Part shown: piece after piece, positions 33,565 through 41,817 of the stretch
Layout of the letters: the number at the start of each line of letters is the position of its first letter
Position numbering within the stretch: position 1 is the first letter of the stretch
Origin: CAKOSP01 sp964369845
GTDB lineage: Bacteria; Bacillota_I; Bacilli_A; RF39; UBA660
Length of the DNA stretch: 53,817 nt
Reading direction: 5' to 3'
Assembly (NCBI GenBank): GCA_964369845.1
Contig: CAYJFJ010000006.1
Coordinates: forward strand, 1-53,817
The notes under the pieces: generated by a model
Database searches by the model: none
Seen by the model: only the letters and a program-made list of their open reading frames with translations
Told to the model about the DNA's origin: nothing
Made by a program: the position numbers and the translations under genes

Positions 33565-34929
33565 ATGAAAGAAAATATATTTAGAGAATATGATATAAGG
33601 GGTACCTACCCTACAGAGATAAATGAAACAGTAGCTTATACAGTTGGTAGAAGTTACGGTTCTTATATAGCAGAAAAATTTGGTCAAAAAAAGTGCATAG
33701 TATCTAGAGATAATAGATTATCAAGTGAAAGCTTATCAGCACAGTTAATAAAAGGAATTTTAGAAAGTGGTGTTTCAGTAATAGATTATGGACTAACTAC
33801 TACTCCAATGAATTTTTATGCAAGATTCGTAAATAATTTATTTGGTATTATGATAACAGCTAGTCACAACCCAAAAGATGATAATGGATTTAAGTTTTCA
33901 TTCGGAACTTCTTCAAATGCATCAGGAAAAGCTATCGAAGACTTTAAAAACTATACTTACGCTGGCAATTTTAACAAGCCTGCTGCACTTGGTAGATATG
34001 AAATAAATAACATTTCAGAAAGATACATTGAATACATGAAAAATGGTATAACTCTTGGGAAAAGAAAAAGAAAAGTTGTAGTAGACCCAGGAAATGGAGC
34101 AGCAGCAGTTATAGTAAATAAAATATTTGGAAGCTTCAACATAGATTATGACATTATTAATGGCGATTTAGATGGAACATTTCCAAATCATCACCCTGAT
34201 CCAGCAGATAAAGCAAATTTAAAACAGTTAAAAGAAGCAGTATTAAAAAACAAAGCTGATTTAGGTATAGCATATGATGGCGATGGAGATAGAATCGGAT
34301 TCGTAAAAGAAAACGGTGAATATATGTCTACAGAAGAATTTATGATAGTAATGGCAAGGGATATTACTCCAAAGGTTAGAAATAAAACATTTTTATACGA
34401 TGTAAAATGTTCAAAAGTAGTTGAAGAAGAACTTAAAAAAATTGGTGCTACTCCTTACATGTATAAAACTGGAGCTAGTTATACACAAATGAAAACAGCA
34501 GAAGAAAATTTACCATTTGGTGGAGAGTTTTCAGGTCACGTATATTTCAGGGATAAAGTAAGTGATATGGGAAGTGCTATATATGCATCTCTTAGATTAA
34601 TCGAAGTATTATCAAACACTGAAAAAAGTATATCTCAGTTAACAAGTGACATTCCAAAATATCATTTGACTGAAGAAATAAAAATCCATTGTCCTGATGA
34701 AACTAAAAAAACAGTAATGACAAATATTAAAAATCACTGCATTAAAGAAAAGTTCATGTTCAATGATATAGATGGTGTTAAAGTTTATTTTAAAGGTGGA
34801 TGGGCACTTGTTAGAGCAAGCAACACAGGACCAAATCTTATATTAAGAGCTGAGGCAGATACTGAAAAAGATATGTTGCAGCTAGAAAATTATTTTAGAA
34901 AACTAATTGAAATTTATAATCAAAATTAG
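33565..34929 (+). CDS. Phosphomannomutase/phosphoglucomutase (ManB-type)
   Basis: Alpha-D-phosphohexomutase that interconverts hexose 1- and 6-phosphates for surface polysaccharide precursors. Domain 1 has FREYDIRGTYP and the phosphoserine loop MITASHNPKDDNGFKF. Domain 2 has the metal loop GIAYDGDGDRIGF. Domain 3 carries the sugar loop GGEFSGHVYF and domain 4 the phosphate loop VRASNTGPNL. Length 454 aa. AGGTGAAATT precedes the chosen ATG; an upstream start would add 16 unrelated residues. Choice between mannose and glucose phosphates cannot be settled from sequence. Confidence 0.93.
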   Translation: MKENIFREYDIRGTYPTEINETVAYTVGRSYGSYIAEKFGQKKCIVSRDNRLSSESLSAQLIKGILESGVSVIDYGLTTTPMNFYARFVNNLFGIMITASHNPKDDNGFKFSFGTSSNASGKAIEDFKNYTYAGNFNKPAALGRYEINNISERYIEYMKNGITLGKRKRKVVVDPGNGAAAVIVNKIFGSFNIDYDIINGDLDGTFPNHHPDPADKANLKQLKEAVLKNKADLGIAYDGDGDRIGFVKENGEYMSTEEFMIVMARDITPKVRNKTFLYDVKCSKVVEEELKKIGATPYMYKTGASYTQMKTAEENLPFGGEFSGHVYFRDKVSDMGSAIYASLRLIEVLSNTEKSISQLTSDIPKYHLTEEIKIHCPDETKKTVMTNIKNHCIKEKFMFNDIDGVKVYFKGGWALVRASNTGPNLILRAEADTEKDMLQLENYFRKLIEIYNQN

Positions 34930-34940
34930 TTTTTTTTATG

Positions 34941-34965
34941 CAAAAAAAAAAGCATTTGCATGCTT
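34941..34965 (-). terminator. Terminator after the small membrane gene at 35 kb
   Basis: Stem AAGCAT/ATGCTT with a four-base loop at the stop codon, followed on the minus strand by ten T. The T-rich end of the convergent mutase gene lies just beyond it. Confidence 0.8.
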
Positions 34966-35251
34966 AGTTATTCATATCATCTAAGAACCATAGTTTTAAA
35001 CTAACTGAAGATTGATCATTTGAATTTAATTCAACAACTTTATATAAAAAGTAATTATATACTGTTACATTAGTTCCATCCTCTTCATATTGTTCTTTAC
35101 TAGAATACATAGAAGCTTCTTCACCTTTTTCTACTTTAGTAAAGTTTAAAAAAGCAATTCCTGCTATTACAAGAAGCACAGCAAACACTGTCCAAAAAAC
35201 TACATTACCTATAATTTTCAAAACATTCTTTTTTGTTTTTCCTTCTTCCAT
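34964..35251 (-). CDS. Small single-helix membrane protein next to signal peptidase I
   Basis: Ninety-five residues: a basic N-terminus, one hydrophobic helix (about 12-35), and an acidic outside tail of 60 residues with several Tyr. No motif I recognise. It follows the signal peptidase gene on the same strand but has its own extended -10 (TGT-TATAAT, 35278-35286), GGAGG and terminator. A part in secretion is possible only by neighbourhood. Confidence 0.65.
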   Translation of the reverse strand: MEEGKTKKNVLKIIGNVVFWTVFAVLLVIAGIAFLNFTKVEKGEEASMYSSKEQYEEDGTNVTVYNYFLYKVVELNSNDQSSVSLKLWFLDDMNN

Positions 35252-35277
35252 ATTAATCCTCCAATTTCTATACTTAA

Positions 35278-35286
35278 ATTATAACA
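35278..35286 (-). promoter_or_regulatory. Extended -10 promoter for the small membrane gene
   Basis: TGT-TATAAT on the minus strand, 26 nt before the start codon. No clear -35. Confidence 0.45.
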
Positions 35287-35312
35287 CAATTAGTAAATAA
35301 GTAAATCTTTTT

Positions 35313-35846
35313 TTAAGAAACTACACCGAAACTACTAAAAGGCCATACAGTTAATAAACATTTACCTAATATATCATCTTTAGGAACAAGACCAAAATTT
35401 CTACTATCGTAAGAATCTTCTCTATTATCTCCTAAAACCAAATACATATCATCAGGTATAACACTATAATTGCCAACTAGATCCTCAAGTTTAAAGTCCT
35501 CAGTTACAAATTCACCAACATAAGTTTCTTTAAAACTTTCACCATTTATAAATAAAATATTATCTTTGTATTCAATGTGATCACCAGGTAAACCTATAAC
35601 TCTTTTAACTAGCATTCTAACGCCTTCACTTTCAAAAGCAATTACATCACTACGCTCAACATCAAAAATATTATAATGAAACTTACTTAAAACCATAAGG
35701 TCTTTATCATTATAATTAGGTAACATTGAGTTTCCTGAAACTTGAGAAAAACTTACAACGTACATAACTATCAAAAATACTACAGCTATTACTATAATAT
35801 ATTTAAATGTATCTTTAAAAAATTCGGTAACTTCCCTTAAATCCAT
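35313..35846 (-). CDS. Signal peptidase I
   Basis: Membrane-bound serine/lysine protease that removes signal peptides from secreted proteins. One N-terminal helix (about 15-35), then the boxes in order: SGNSMLPNYNDKDLM with the nucleophile Ser, VRMLVKRVIGLPGDHIE with the general-base Lys, and VLGDNREDSYDSRNFG. Length 177 aa is the Bacillus Sip size. GGAGG lies 7 nt before the chosen ATG. The giant surface protein and the pilin-like protein are likely clients. Confidence 0.95.
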   Translation of the reverse strand: MDLREVTEFFKDTFKYIIVIAVVFLIVMYVVSFSQVSGNSMLPNYNDKDLMVLSKFHYNIFDVERSDVIAFESEGVRMLVKRVIGLPGDHIEYKDNILFINGESFKETYVGEFVTEDFKLEDLVGNYSVIPDDMYLVLGDNREDSYDSRNFGLVPKDDILGKCLLTVWPFSSFGVVS

Positions 35847-35885
35847 GATAACCTCCAAGCAATTACTATCTAAGTATATCAAATC

Positions 35886-35919
35886 AAAAAAAAAAAGTAA
35901 ATGACTTTTACATTTACTT
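35886..35919 (-). terminator. Terminator after deoD
   Basis: Nine-bp stem AAGTAAATG/CATTTACTT with a seven-base loop overlapping the deoD stop, followed by eleven T on the minus strand. Confidence 0.88.
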
Positions 35920-36645
35920 AATAATAGCCTCTAGTGCAAGTTTAATCATATCATTTAAAGATTTCTCTCTATCTTCAATTGATAAAACTACATCAGAAAA
36001 TTTAGAATCTACAGCAGTAGCCATTGCAGTTGCATCAATTCCCATCGAATTTGCTATATGAACAATACCATAAGCTTCCATTTCTTCTCCAATTGGTTTG
36101 ATATTTTTAGGTACTCTTGAAAGTGCAGCATCAGAGTCTACATATGGACCAAAAACATCCATCGTCATCATTGTCCCTACATGTACATCTAAATTAAGTT
36201 CCTTAGCACTTTTTATAATACTTTCATTTAAAGATTTGCTTGGTTTAACTTCTCTTCCAGCAAATCCATTATATTGAAAAGCAAAATTAGATTCACTATA
36301 ACAGTTATCTGCTAAAATAATTTCAGGAACTTTTACACTTGGATCAACTACCCCGCATGTACCAAATCTAATTATTTTCTTAACTCCAAAAAAATGTATT
36401 AATTCAAAAACATATATTCCTGCAGATGCCATACCCATTCCATGTGCCATAACTGTAACTTTTTTACCCTTATATTCACCAGTAAAACCTAACATATTTC
36501 TTACACTAGTTACTTCTTTAGCATTAGTTAAAAAATTATCTGCCACATATTTAGCTCTCAAAGGATCTCCTGGCATAATAACTACATCTGCTATATCACT
36601 TCTATTATCACATTTAATGTGTATTGGATTTTCACCTATAAACAT
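35914..36645 (-). CDS. deoD: Purine nucleoside phosphorylase, DeoD type
   Basis: Hexameric-type phosphorylase that splits purine (deoxy)nucleosides into base and (deoxy)ribose 1-phosphate. The N-terminal VVIMPGDPLRAKYVAD holds phosphate-binding residues, MAHGMGMASAGIYVFEL and RFGTCGVV are family patterns, EEMEAYGI carries the sugar-binding Met-Glu pair, and TAVDSKF is where the base-binding Asp sits. Length 243 aa. AAAGGAG 8 nt before the chosen ATG decides the start against a much longer frame upstream. Confidence 0.95.
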   Translation of the reverse strand: MFIGENPIHIKCDNRSDIADVVIMPGDPLRAKYVADNFLTNAKEVTSVRNMLGFTGEYKGKKVTVMAHGMGMASAGIYVFELIHFFGVKKIIRFGTCGVVDPSVKVPEIILADNCYSESNFAFQYNGFAGREVKPSKSLNESIIKSAKELNLDVHVGTMMTMDVFGPYVDSDAALSRVPKNIKPIGEEMEAYGIVHIANSMGIDATAMATAVDSKFSDVVLSIEDREKSLNDMIKLALEAIIK

Positions 36646-36688
36646 TTTATCATTCTCCTTTACTATATAAGAATAACACATTATATGC

Positions 36689-36714
36689 AAAAAAAAAAGG
36701 TATAAAACCTTTTT
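36689..36714 (-). terminator. Terminator after the ABC exporter pair
   Basis: Seven-bp stem AAAAAGG/CCTTTTT with a seven-base loop, ending at the stop codon, followed on the minus strand by a T-run. Confidence 0.8.
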
Positions 36715-38503
36715 ACATGTCGAACTGTGAATTGTAAAGTTCAGAATAAAATCCTTTTTTCTTAAGTAAAGATTCATGATTTCCTTGTTCTAAAATATTT
36801 CCGTCTTTTAACACTAGAATAATATCAGCATTTTTAATAGTCGATAATCTATGAGCAATTATAAATGAAGTTTTGCCAACAGTAAGTTTATTCATAGCTT
36901 CCTGAACTAACTGCTCAGTTCGAGTATCTACATTACTAGTAGCTTCATCTAAAATTAAGAACGGAGAAATTTTGAGCATACCTCTTGCAATAGTTAAAAG
37001 TTGTTTTTCACCAGCAGATAAACTTTCTGCATCAGCTAAAATAGTATTATAACCATTTGGTAAAGCTTTAATTAAGTGATCTATCCCTACTTTTTTACAA
37101 GCTGCCTTAGCATCTTCATCACTAACATTTTCCTGGTTATACCTAACATTTTCTAGTATAGTTCCTTCGAATAACCAAGTATCTTGTAAAACCATACAAA
37201 ATAGTGAATAAACATTTTCACGCGTTAAGTCTTTAATATCATGACTATCTATTTTAATGCTTCCTTCATTAATTTCATAAAATCTCATTAATAAATTTAC
37301 AAGTGTAGTTTTACCAGCTCCGGTAGGTCCTACTATAGCAATTTTTTGTCCAGCTTTTACATCAAGTGTAAAATTATCTATAATCATTTTATTTTCATCA
37401 TAACCAAATTTAACATTTTCAAAGCTAATATTACCACTTGCATCAGCAAGTTCCAACACTTCTTTTTTATTTGATTCATCACTTAGCTCTTCTTCTTCTA
37501 AAAAGTTAAATACTCTTTCAGAAGCAGCAGTAAGTGATTGAAGTGATGATGCAGCTTGCGCAATACTTGATAAAGGTTGAGTAAATAATCTAATGTAAAT
37601 CATATACGCAATTATAACTCCAATAGTTATATGACCTTCAAAAGTAAGATATGCACCTACTACACATACAGCAGCATATCCAAAGTTACCAATAAAATTC
37701 ATAAGTGGCATCATAAGACCAGATAAAAATTGACTCTTAAATGCACTATCGAATAAATCATCATTGTATTTTTTAAAATCTTCTTTTGCATCATCAGTAG
37801 CGTTATATACTTTAACAACTAAATGTGAAGAAAATATTTCTTCAATATGTCCATTTAAAACACCTAATTCTTTTTGCTGTCTTTCAAAGTATTTTTGTGA
37901 TTTAGATAAAATTAAACCCATTACCATAAATCCAATTATTGAAGCTACAATAGCAGTAATACTCATTAAAACATTTGTATAAAACATCATAATTAGAACT
38001 GAAATGAGTAAGAATACAGCAGATATTAAAGAACCTAAACTTTGATTTAAAGATTGACTTATAGTATCAATATCATTAGTAGCAATAGATAATATATCTC
38101 CAGTTTTATTTTTGTCATAAAACTTCAAAGGTACATTATTTAATTTTGCAGATATTTTAGTTCTTAAATTTTCACAATATCTTTGAGTAACAGTAGCAGT
38201 AATAAATCCTTGAACACTAGAAAAGATAAAACTAAAGCCATATATAATAAATAACATGATTGCAATTCCAAGTACATAATTAGTATCAATACCAGTGAGT
38301 ATACCTTCTCCAATAGCATCTGTTATTTTAGTAATTTGATTAGGCCCAACAATTTGTAAAATCGAACCAACAAGAGCAAATAAAATTGAAATAATAAGTG
38401 CTTTTTTAAAAGAACTTAAACTTTTGATTAATCTTTTTAATGCATTTTTAAAATCTTTAGGTTTTTCAGTACTATTTTTAGTAGCTCCGGGTCCTCTATT
38501 CAT
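36713..38503 (-). CDS. Heterodimeric ABC exporter subunit, catalytic-site half
   Basis: Five hundred ninety-six residues: six membrane helices then a nucleotide-binding domain. Walker A GPTGAGKTT, Q loop VLQDTWLFEG, signature LSAGEKQLL (variant of LSGGQ), Walker B with a catalytic Glu (LILDEATSNVDT), and switch His in IIAHRLSTI. A short N-terminal cytosolic extension precedes the first helix. It overlaps the upstream half-transporter by 8 bp, with AAAGGAG inside that gene deciding the start. The pair resembles BmrCD/LmrCD/YheHI multidrug or peptide exporters; substrate unknown. Confidence 0.93.
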   Translation of the reverse strand: MNRGPGATKNSTEKPKDFKNALKRLIKSLSSFKKALIISILFALVGSILQIVGPNQITKITDAIGEGILTGIDTNYVLGIAIMLFIIYGFSFIFSSVQGFITATVTQRYCENLRTKISAKLNNVPLKFYDKNKTGDILSIATNDIDTISQSLNQSLGSLISAVFLLISVLIMMFYTNVLMSITAIVASIIGFMVMGLILSKSQKYFERQQKELGVLNGHIEEIFSSHLVVKVYNATDDAKEDFKKYNDDLFDSAFKSQFLSGLMMPLMNFIGNFGYAAVCVVGAYLTFEGHITIGVIIAYMIYIRLFTQPLSSIAQAASSLQSLTAASERVFNFLEEEELSDESNKKEVLELADASGNISFENVKFGYDENKMIIDNFTLDVKAGQKIAIVGPTGAGKTTLVNLLMRFYEINEGSIKIDSHDIKDLTRENVYSLFCMVLQDTWLFEGTILENVRYNQENVSDEDAKAACKKVGIDHLIKALPNGYNTILADAESLSAGEKQLLTIARGMLKISPFLILDEATSNVDTRTEQLVQEAMNKLTVGKTSFIIAHRLSTIKNADIILVLKDGNILEQGNHESLLKKKGFYSELYNSQFDM

Positions 38504-40247
38504 TTTCAAGCTCCTTTTCTGATAACTGAGAAGTTGCAATTTCTTTATAAAGTTCACAAGATTTAAGTAATTCTTTATGTGACCCAATATCGATAATTTT
38601 TCCTTCTTCCATTACAATTATTTTATCAGCATTCATAATTGTTCCAACTCTTTGAGCAACAATTATCGAAGTAGTATCTTTTGTATATTTTTTTAAAGCT
38701 TTTCTTAAAAGAGAATCCGTTTTATAGTCAAGTGCACTAAATGAATCATCAAATATGAAAAATTCAGGTTTTCTAGCAATTGCTCTTGCAATAGATACTC
38801 TTTGTTTTTGTCCACCAGAAATATTTGTTCCTCTAGCAGAAAGTTTTGAATCAATACCATTTTCCATAGAAGAAACAAATTCACTAGCCTGTGCAACTTC
38901 AATAGCTTTTATCAAATCTTCTTCAGTAATACCACTGCTGCCATAACTTACATTTGATTTAATGCTACCTCCAAAAATAACAGATCGTTGAGGAACAAAA
39001 CCGAACTTACTATATAAATATTCTAAATCAAAATCTTTAACATTTTTTCCATTTATTAAAACTTCGCCTTCAGTAACATCATAAAATCTTGGAATTAGAT
39101 TTATAAGTGATGTCTTGCCAGAGGCAGTACCACCAATAATTGCTATAGTCTCACCTTTATTAATAGTAAAATTAATATTCTCTAGAGCACTTTCTTCAGC
39201 GTCTGGATATTTAAAAGTAACATTTTTAAATTCTAGACTACCTTTTAATTTTTCACCAGATTTATGTTTACCACTTTTTATATTTGAAGTAGTATTTAAC
39301 ACCTCAACAATTCTATTAGCAGATACAGCAGATCTAGGATATATTATAATAACAATAACAAGCATAATAAATGCCATTATAACTTGAATAGCGTATGACG
39401 AGAAAACAACCATATCACTAAATAAACCAAATTTATCCAGCATGTCTGCATTATTAATAATATAAGCACCTGTTAAATAAATTCCTAATGATAAACTAGA
39501 CATTATAAGTGTCATCCAAGGCATTAAAATAGCCATTAGTTTATTAATAAATAAATTTGCATTAGTAAGTAAGTGATTACTTTCTTCAAATTTATCAGTT
39601 TGATACTCTTTAGCATTAAAAGCTTTAATAACTCTAACACCAGTAATATTTTCTCTAACTGTGGTATTTAGTTTATCAGTTAATTTTTGTAAAACTTTAG
39701 TTCTAGGAAGAGCAAGAGTAATACAAACAACCACAAAGACAAATAATACTCCAACTGCTATAGCTGTTAAAATAGACCAATCAGTTGAAGTAGAAGCTAT
39801 CTTAGTAACAGCCCATATTGCAAGTATTGGAGCTTTTATAATAACTTGAAGCCCCATTGAAACAAATCTTTGAACATTTAAAACGTCATTTGTAGTTCTT
39901 ACTATTAAACTACTTACAGAAAATTTCTTAACTTCTTCCATTCCAAAGTCAGTTGCTTTATCAAATAAATCGTTACGAACCCTTTGACAAAACGAAGCTG
40001 CAATGTAAGCAACAAAATAACCTGTTGCAACAGCAGCAGCAAAAGATCCAAGAGCACATAGTATCATCATTGCTCCAGGTTCTATAATATCTGATACAGC
40101 GCTACCAGGCGTTTGCAGTACCATAGTCATATCAGACATATAATCAGGAAGTTTCAAATCAAGCCATACTTGAAGCACAATAAGTGCAACAACAGGTATT
40201 AAAAGTAAAACTTCTTTCTTTTTAATTCTTTTAATTAATTTAAACAT
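38496..40247 (-). CDS. Heterodimeric ABC exporter subunit, degenerate-site half
   Basis: Five hundred eighty-three residues with six helices and one nucleotide-binding domain. Walker A GGTASGKTS, Q loop VPQRSVIFGG, canonical signature ISGGQKQRV, but Walker B is FFIFDDSFSALD, where Asp stands in place of the catalytic Glu, and the switch position reads IIVAQRVGTI, with Gln in place of His. This is the usual split of labour in heterodimeric exporters: one degenerate and one active site formed with the downstream subunit. Translationally coupled to it. Confidence 0.94.
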   Translation of the reverse strand: MFKLIKRIKKKEVLLLIPVVALIVLQVWLDLKLPDYMSDMTMVLQTPGSAVSDIIEPGAMMILCALGSFAAAVATGYFVAYIAASFCQRVRNDLFDKATDFGMEEVKKFSVSSLIVRTTNDVLNVQRFVSMGLQVIIKAPILAIWAVTKIASTSTDWSILTAIAVGVLFVFVVVCITLALPRTKVLQKLTDKLNTTVRENITGVRVIKAFNAKEYQTDKFEESNHLLTNANLFINKLMAILMPWMTLIMSSLSLGIYLTGAYIINNADMLDKFGLFSDMVVFSSYAIQVIMAFIMLVIVIIIYPRSAVSANRIVEVLNTTSNIKSGKHKSGEKLKGSLEFKNVTFKYPDAEESALENINFTINKGETIAIIGGTASGKTSLINLIPRFYDVTEGEVLINGKNVKDFDLEYLYSKFGFVPQRSVIFGGSIKSNVSYGSSGITEEDLIKAIEVAQASEFVSSMENGIDSKLSARGTNISGGQKQRVSIARAIARKPEFFIFDDSFSALDYKTDSLLRKALKKYTKDTTSIIVAQRVGTIMNADKIIVMEEGKIIDIGSHKELLKSCELYKEIATSQLSEKELENE

Positions 40248-40330
40248 ATAAATTCCTTTCTAAAAAATAATAACACAAAATTCATCAAATTATTATACAC
40301 AACAATATTTTTCACTAAACTTTCACAATA

Positions 40331-40996
40331 TTAGTTATCATTAGTAACGTCTCCATTACCACTTACAGGAATAACTTCTTTATCATCAAATATTTCAGGC
40401 TCAGGTTTTACTAAAGTAAATACAAAATCTTTATTTCTAGCAAATACTTCTCTAAAATCACGACTTAATTGACCAGAATAATCATCACCCGCACTATAAA
40501 CTCCATAAGCAGACATATCAAAATCTTCAGCTATATAAACTGCTCTATATAAATGATATTCTTGACTAACAATTAATACAGACTCAACACCAAATATTTC
40601 TTTAGCTCTATAAATACTATCATAAGTAGAAAGTCCAGCATGATCCATAAAAATATCCTCAGATGGAACACCTTCTTCAATTGCATAATCTTTCATGACA
40701 TTAACTTCATCATAATAAAGAGTACTGTTATCACCACTCATAATTATTTTATTAGCATACCCTGCATAATAAAGTTCAACACCTTTTTTTATTCTGTTTT
40801 CAAGCATTGGACTAGGTTCATCACCTCTAACTGAGGCACCTAAAACTAAAATAGCATCAAATTTTTGATTTGGAAGATCACTAATTTCAACAATCTTATC
40901 ACTAACACTAAAAGCAACATAAAAATTAATAGACACTACTAAAGTGATACAAATAGTAATAAAACCTATAATAAAAAACAAAATTTTTCGAAACAT
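40331..40996 (-). CDS. SanA/YdcF family (DUF218) membrane-anchored protein
   Basis: Two hundred twenty-one residues. N-terminal membrane helix (about 5-28), then an outside DUF218 domain: DAILVLGASVRGDEPSPMLENRI, NKIIMSGDNS, STYDSIYRAKEIFG, VLIVSQEYHLYRAVYIA (each in part). The patterns match the SanA branch linked to envelope barrier function and vancomycin resistance in Gram-negatives; here the role is unknown. AAGGATG lies before the chosen ATG. TGT-TACAAT at 41020-41028 is a likely extended -10. The C-terminal tail is acidic. Confidence 0.88.
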   Translation of the reverse strand: MFRKILFFIIGFITICITLVVSINFYVAFSVSDKIVEISDLPNQKFDAILVLGASVRGDEPSPMLENRIKKGVELYYAGYANKIIMSGDNSTLYYDEVNVMKDYAIEEGVPSEDIFMDHAGLSTYDSIYRAKEIFGVESVLIVSQEYHLYRAVYIAEDFDMSAYGVYSAGDDYSGQLSRDFREVFARNKDFVFTLVKPEPEIFDDKEVIPVSGNGDVTNDN

Positions 40997-41045
40997 ATTA
41001 TCATCCTTATTGCTTAATAATTGTAACATTTATAAACTTATAAGT

Positions 41046-41080
41046 AAATAAAAAAGACTTATATTTCATAACGTCTTTTT
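41046..41080 (-). terminator. Terminator after the CFI-box gene
   Basis: Stem AAAAAGAC/GTCTTTTT, extended inside by TTAT/ATAA, around the stop codon, followed by a T-rich tract on the minus strand. Confidence 0.7.
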
Positions 41081-41742
41081 CGTTCATGCTTTCCATGTCC
41101 CATATAATCAGAGGAACACTGCATTTGATAATCAGCAACTTCTTGAACATCATAACTAACCGAATATTTAAAAATTAAATATTCAACCATTTTAGTATAT
41201 ATATTTATCGCAGCAAGATAATTTGGTTCTTCAATAGTAAGAGCATTTACACAAGGACAAAGATAATTCATATATAAATCCATAGATACTTCTTCATTAT
41301 ATTCATCTTCTTTTAAAGCAGTAGCAATTTTAGGACCAACAATATCATAGTTAGCAAGAATACTTTTATACTCATCCGAAACCTTCAAAAATTTTTCTCT
41401 AAAATTTCGTAACGTTTTTAAAATTTCACAGTCATCAGATAATTTCAAAATATCAACAATAGCCGTAGTTATAAAGCATACTGGTGACTCATATTTTTTT
41501 AAAATAGAAGCAACTGCAGTATCGTCTTTGAATTTAGCAAGCATATCTAATATTTCTTTATCACTAACATAACGGTTTTCGTTATAACCACCACCGAAAA
41601 AGCCAGAATTGCAACTGTCAAGAGGCATAAATCTATCATGCTTATCAGTACATTTACATCCTTTTTTCTCAACATAATCATTAAAAGTATAACGCGTGCA
41701 TGTTGCACATTTCCCATGCAATTCTTTTTGTAAATTTGACAT
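41059..41742 (-). CDS. Cysteine-rich protein with CFI-box domain
   Basis: Two hundred twenty-seven residues. The N-terminal 45 hold a cysteine cluster: CATC, GCKC and a further Cys at LDSC, which suggests a metal site. Near residue 90 CFITTAIVDIL, followed by LSDDCEILKTLRNFREKFL, matches the domain known as CFI-box (CFITTA, DDCxxLxTLRxFR). No signal peptide or membrane helix is seen. The function of the domain is unknown to me. AAGAAGG lies before the ATG. His/Arg-rich C-terminus. Confidence 0.7.
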   Translation of the reverse strand: MSNLQKELHGKCATCTRYTFNDYVEKKGCKCTDKHDRFMPLDSCNSGFFGGGYNENRYVSDKEILDMLAKFKDDTAVASILKKYESPVCFITTAIVDILKLSDDCEILKTLRNFREKFLKVSDEYKSILANYDIVGPKIATALKEDEYNEEVSMDLYMNYLCPCVNALTIEEPNYLAAINIYTKMVEYLIFKYSVSYDVQEVADYQMQCSSDYMGHGKHERKRRYEI

Positions 41743-41793
41743 ATAAACCTTCTTTCAATAAAGGGTATTGTAACAAAAAAAATACAAAATGTC

Positions 41794-41817
41794 AAAAAAA
41801 AGATGATTATTCATCTT
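41794..41817 (-). terminator. Terminator after the anti-sigma gene
   Basis: Seven-bp stem AAGATGA/TCATCTT with a TTAT loop overlapping the stop codon, followed by seven T on the minus strand. Confidence 0.75.

Noticed and set aside
36718..36724. TGTCGAA (Spo0A box)
   Set aside because: Lies inside the last codons of the ABC exporter gene, downstream of everything it could control on that strand.
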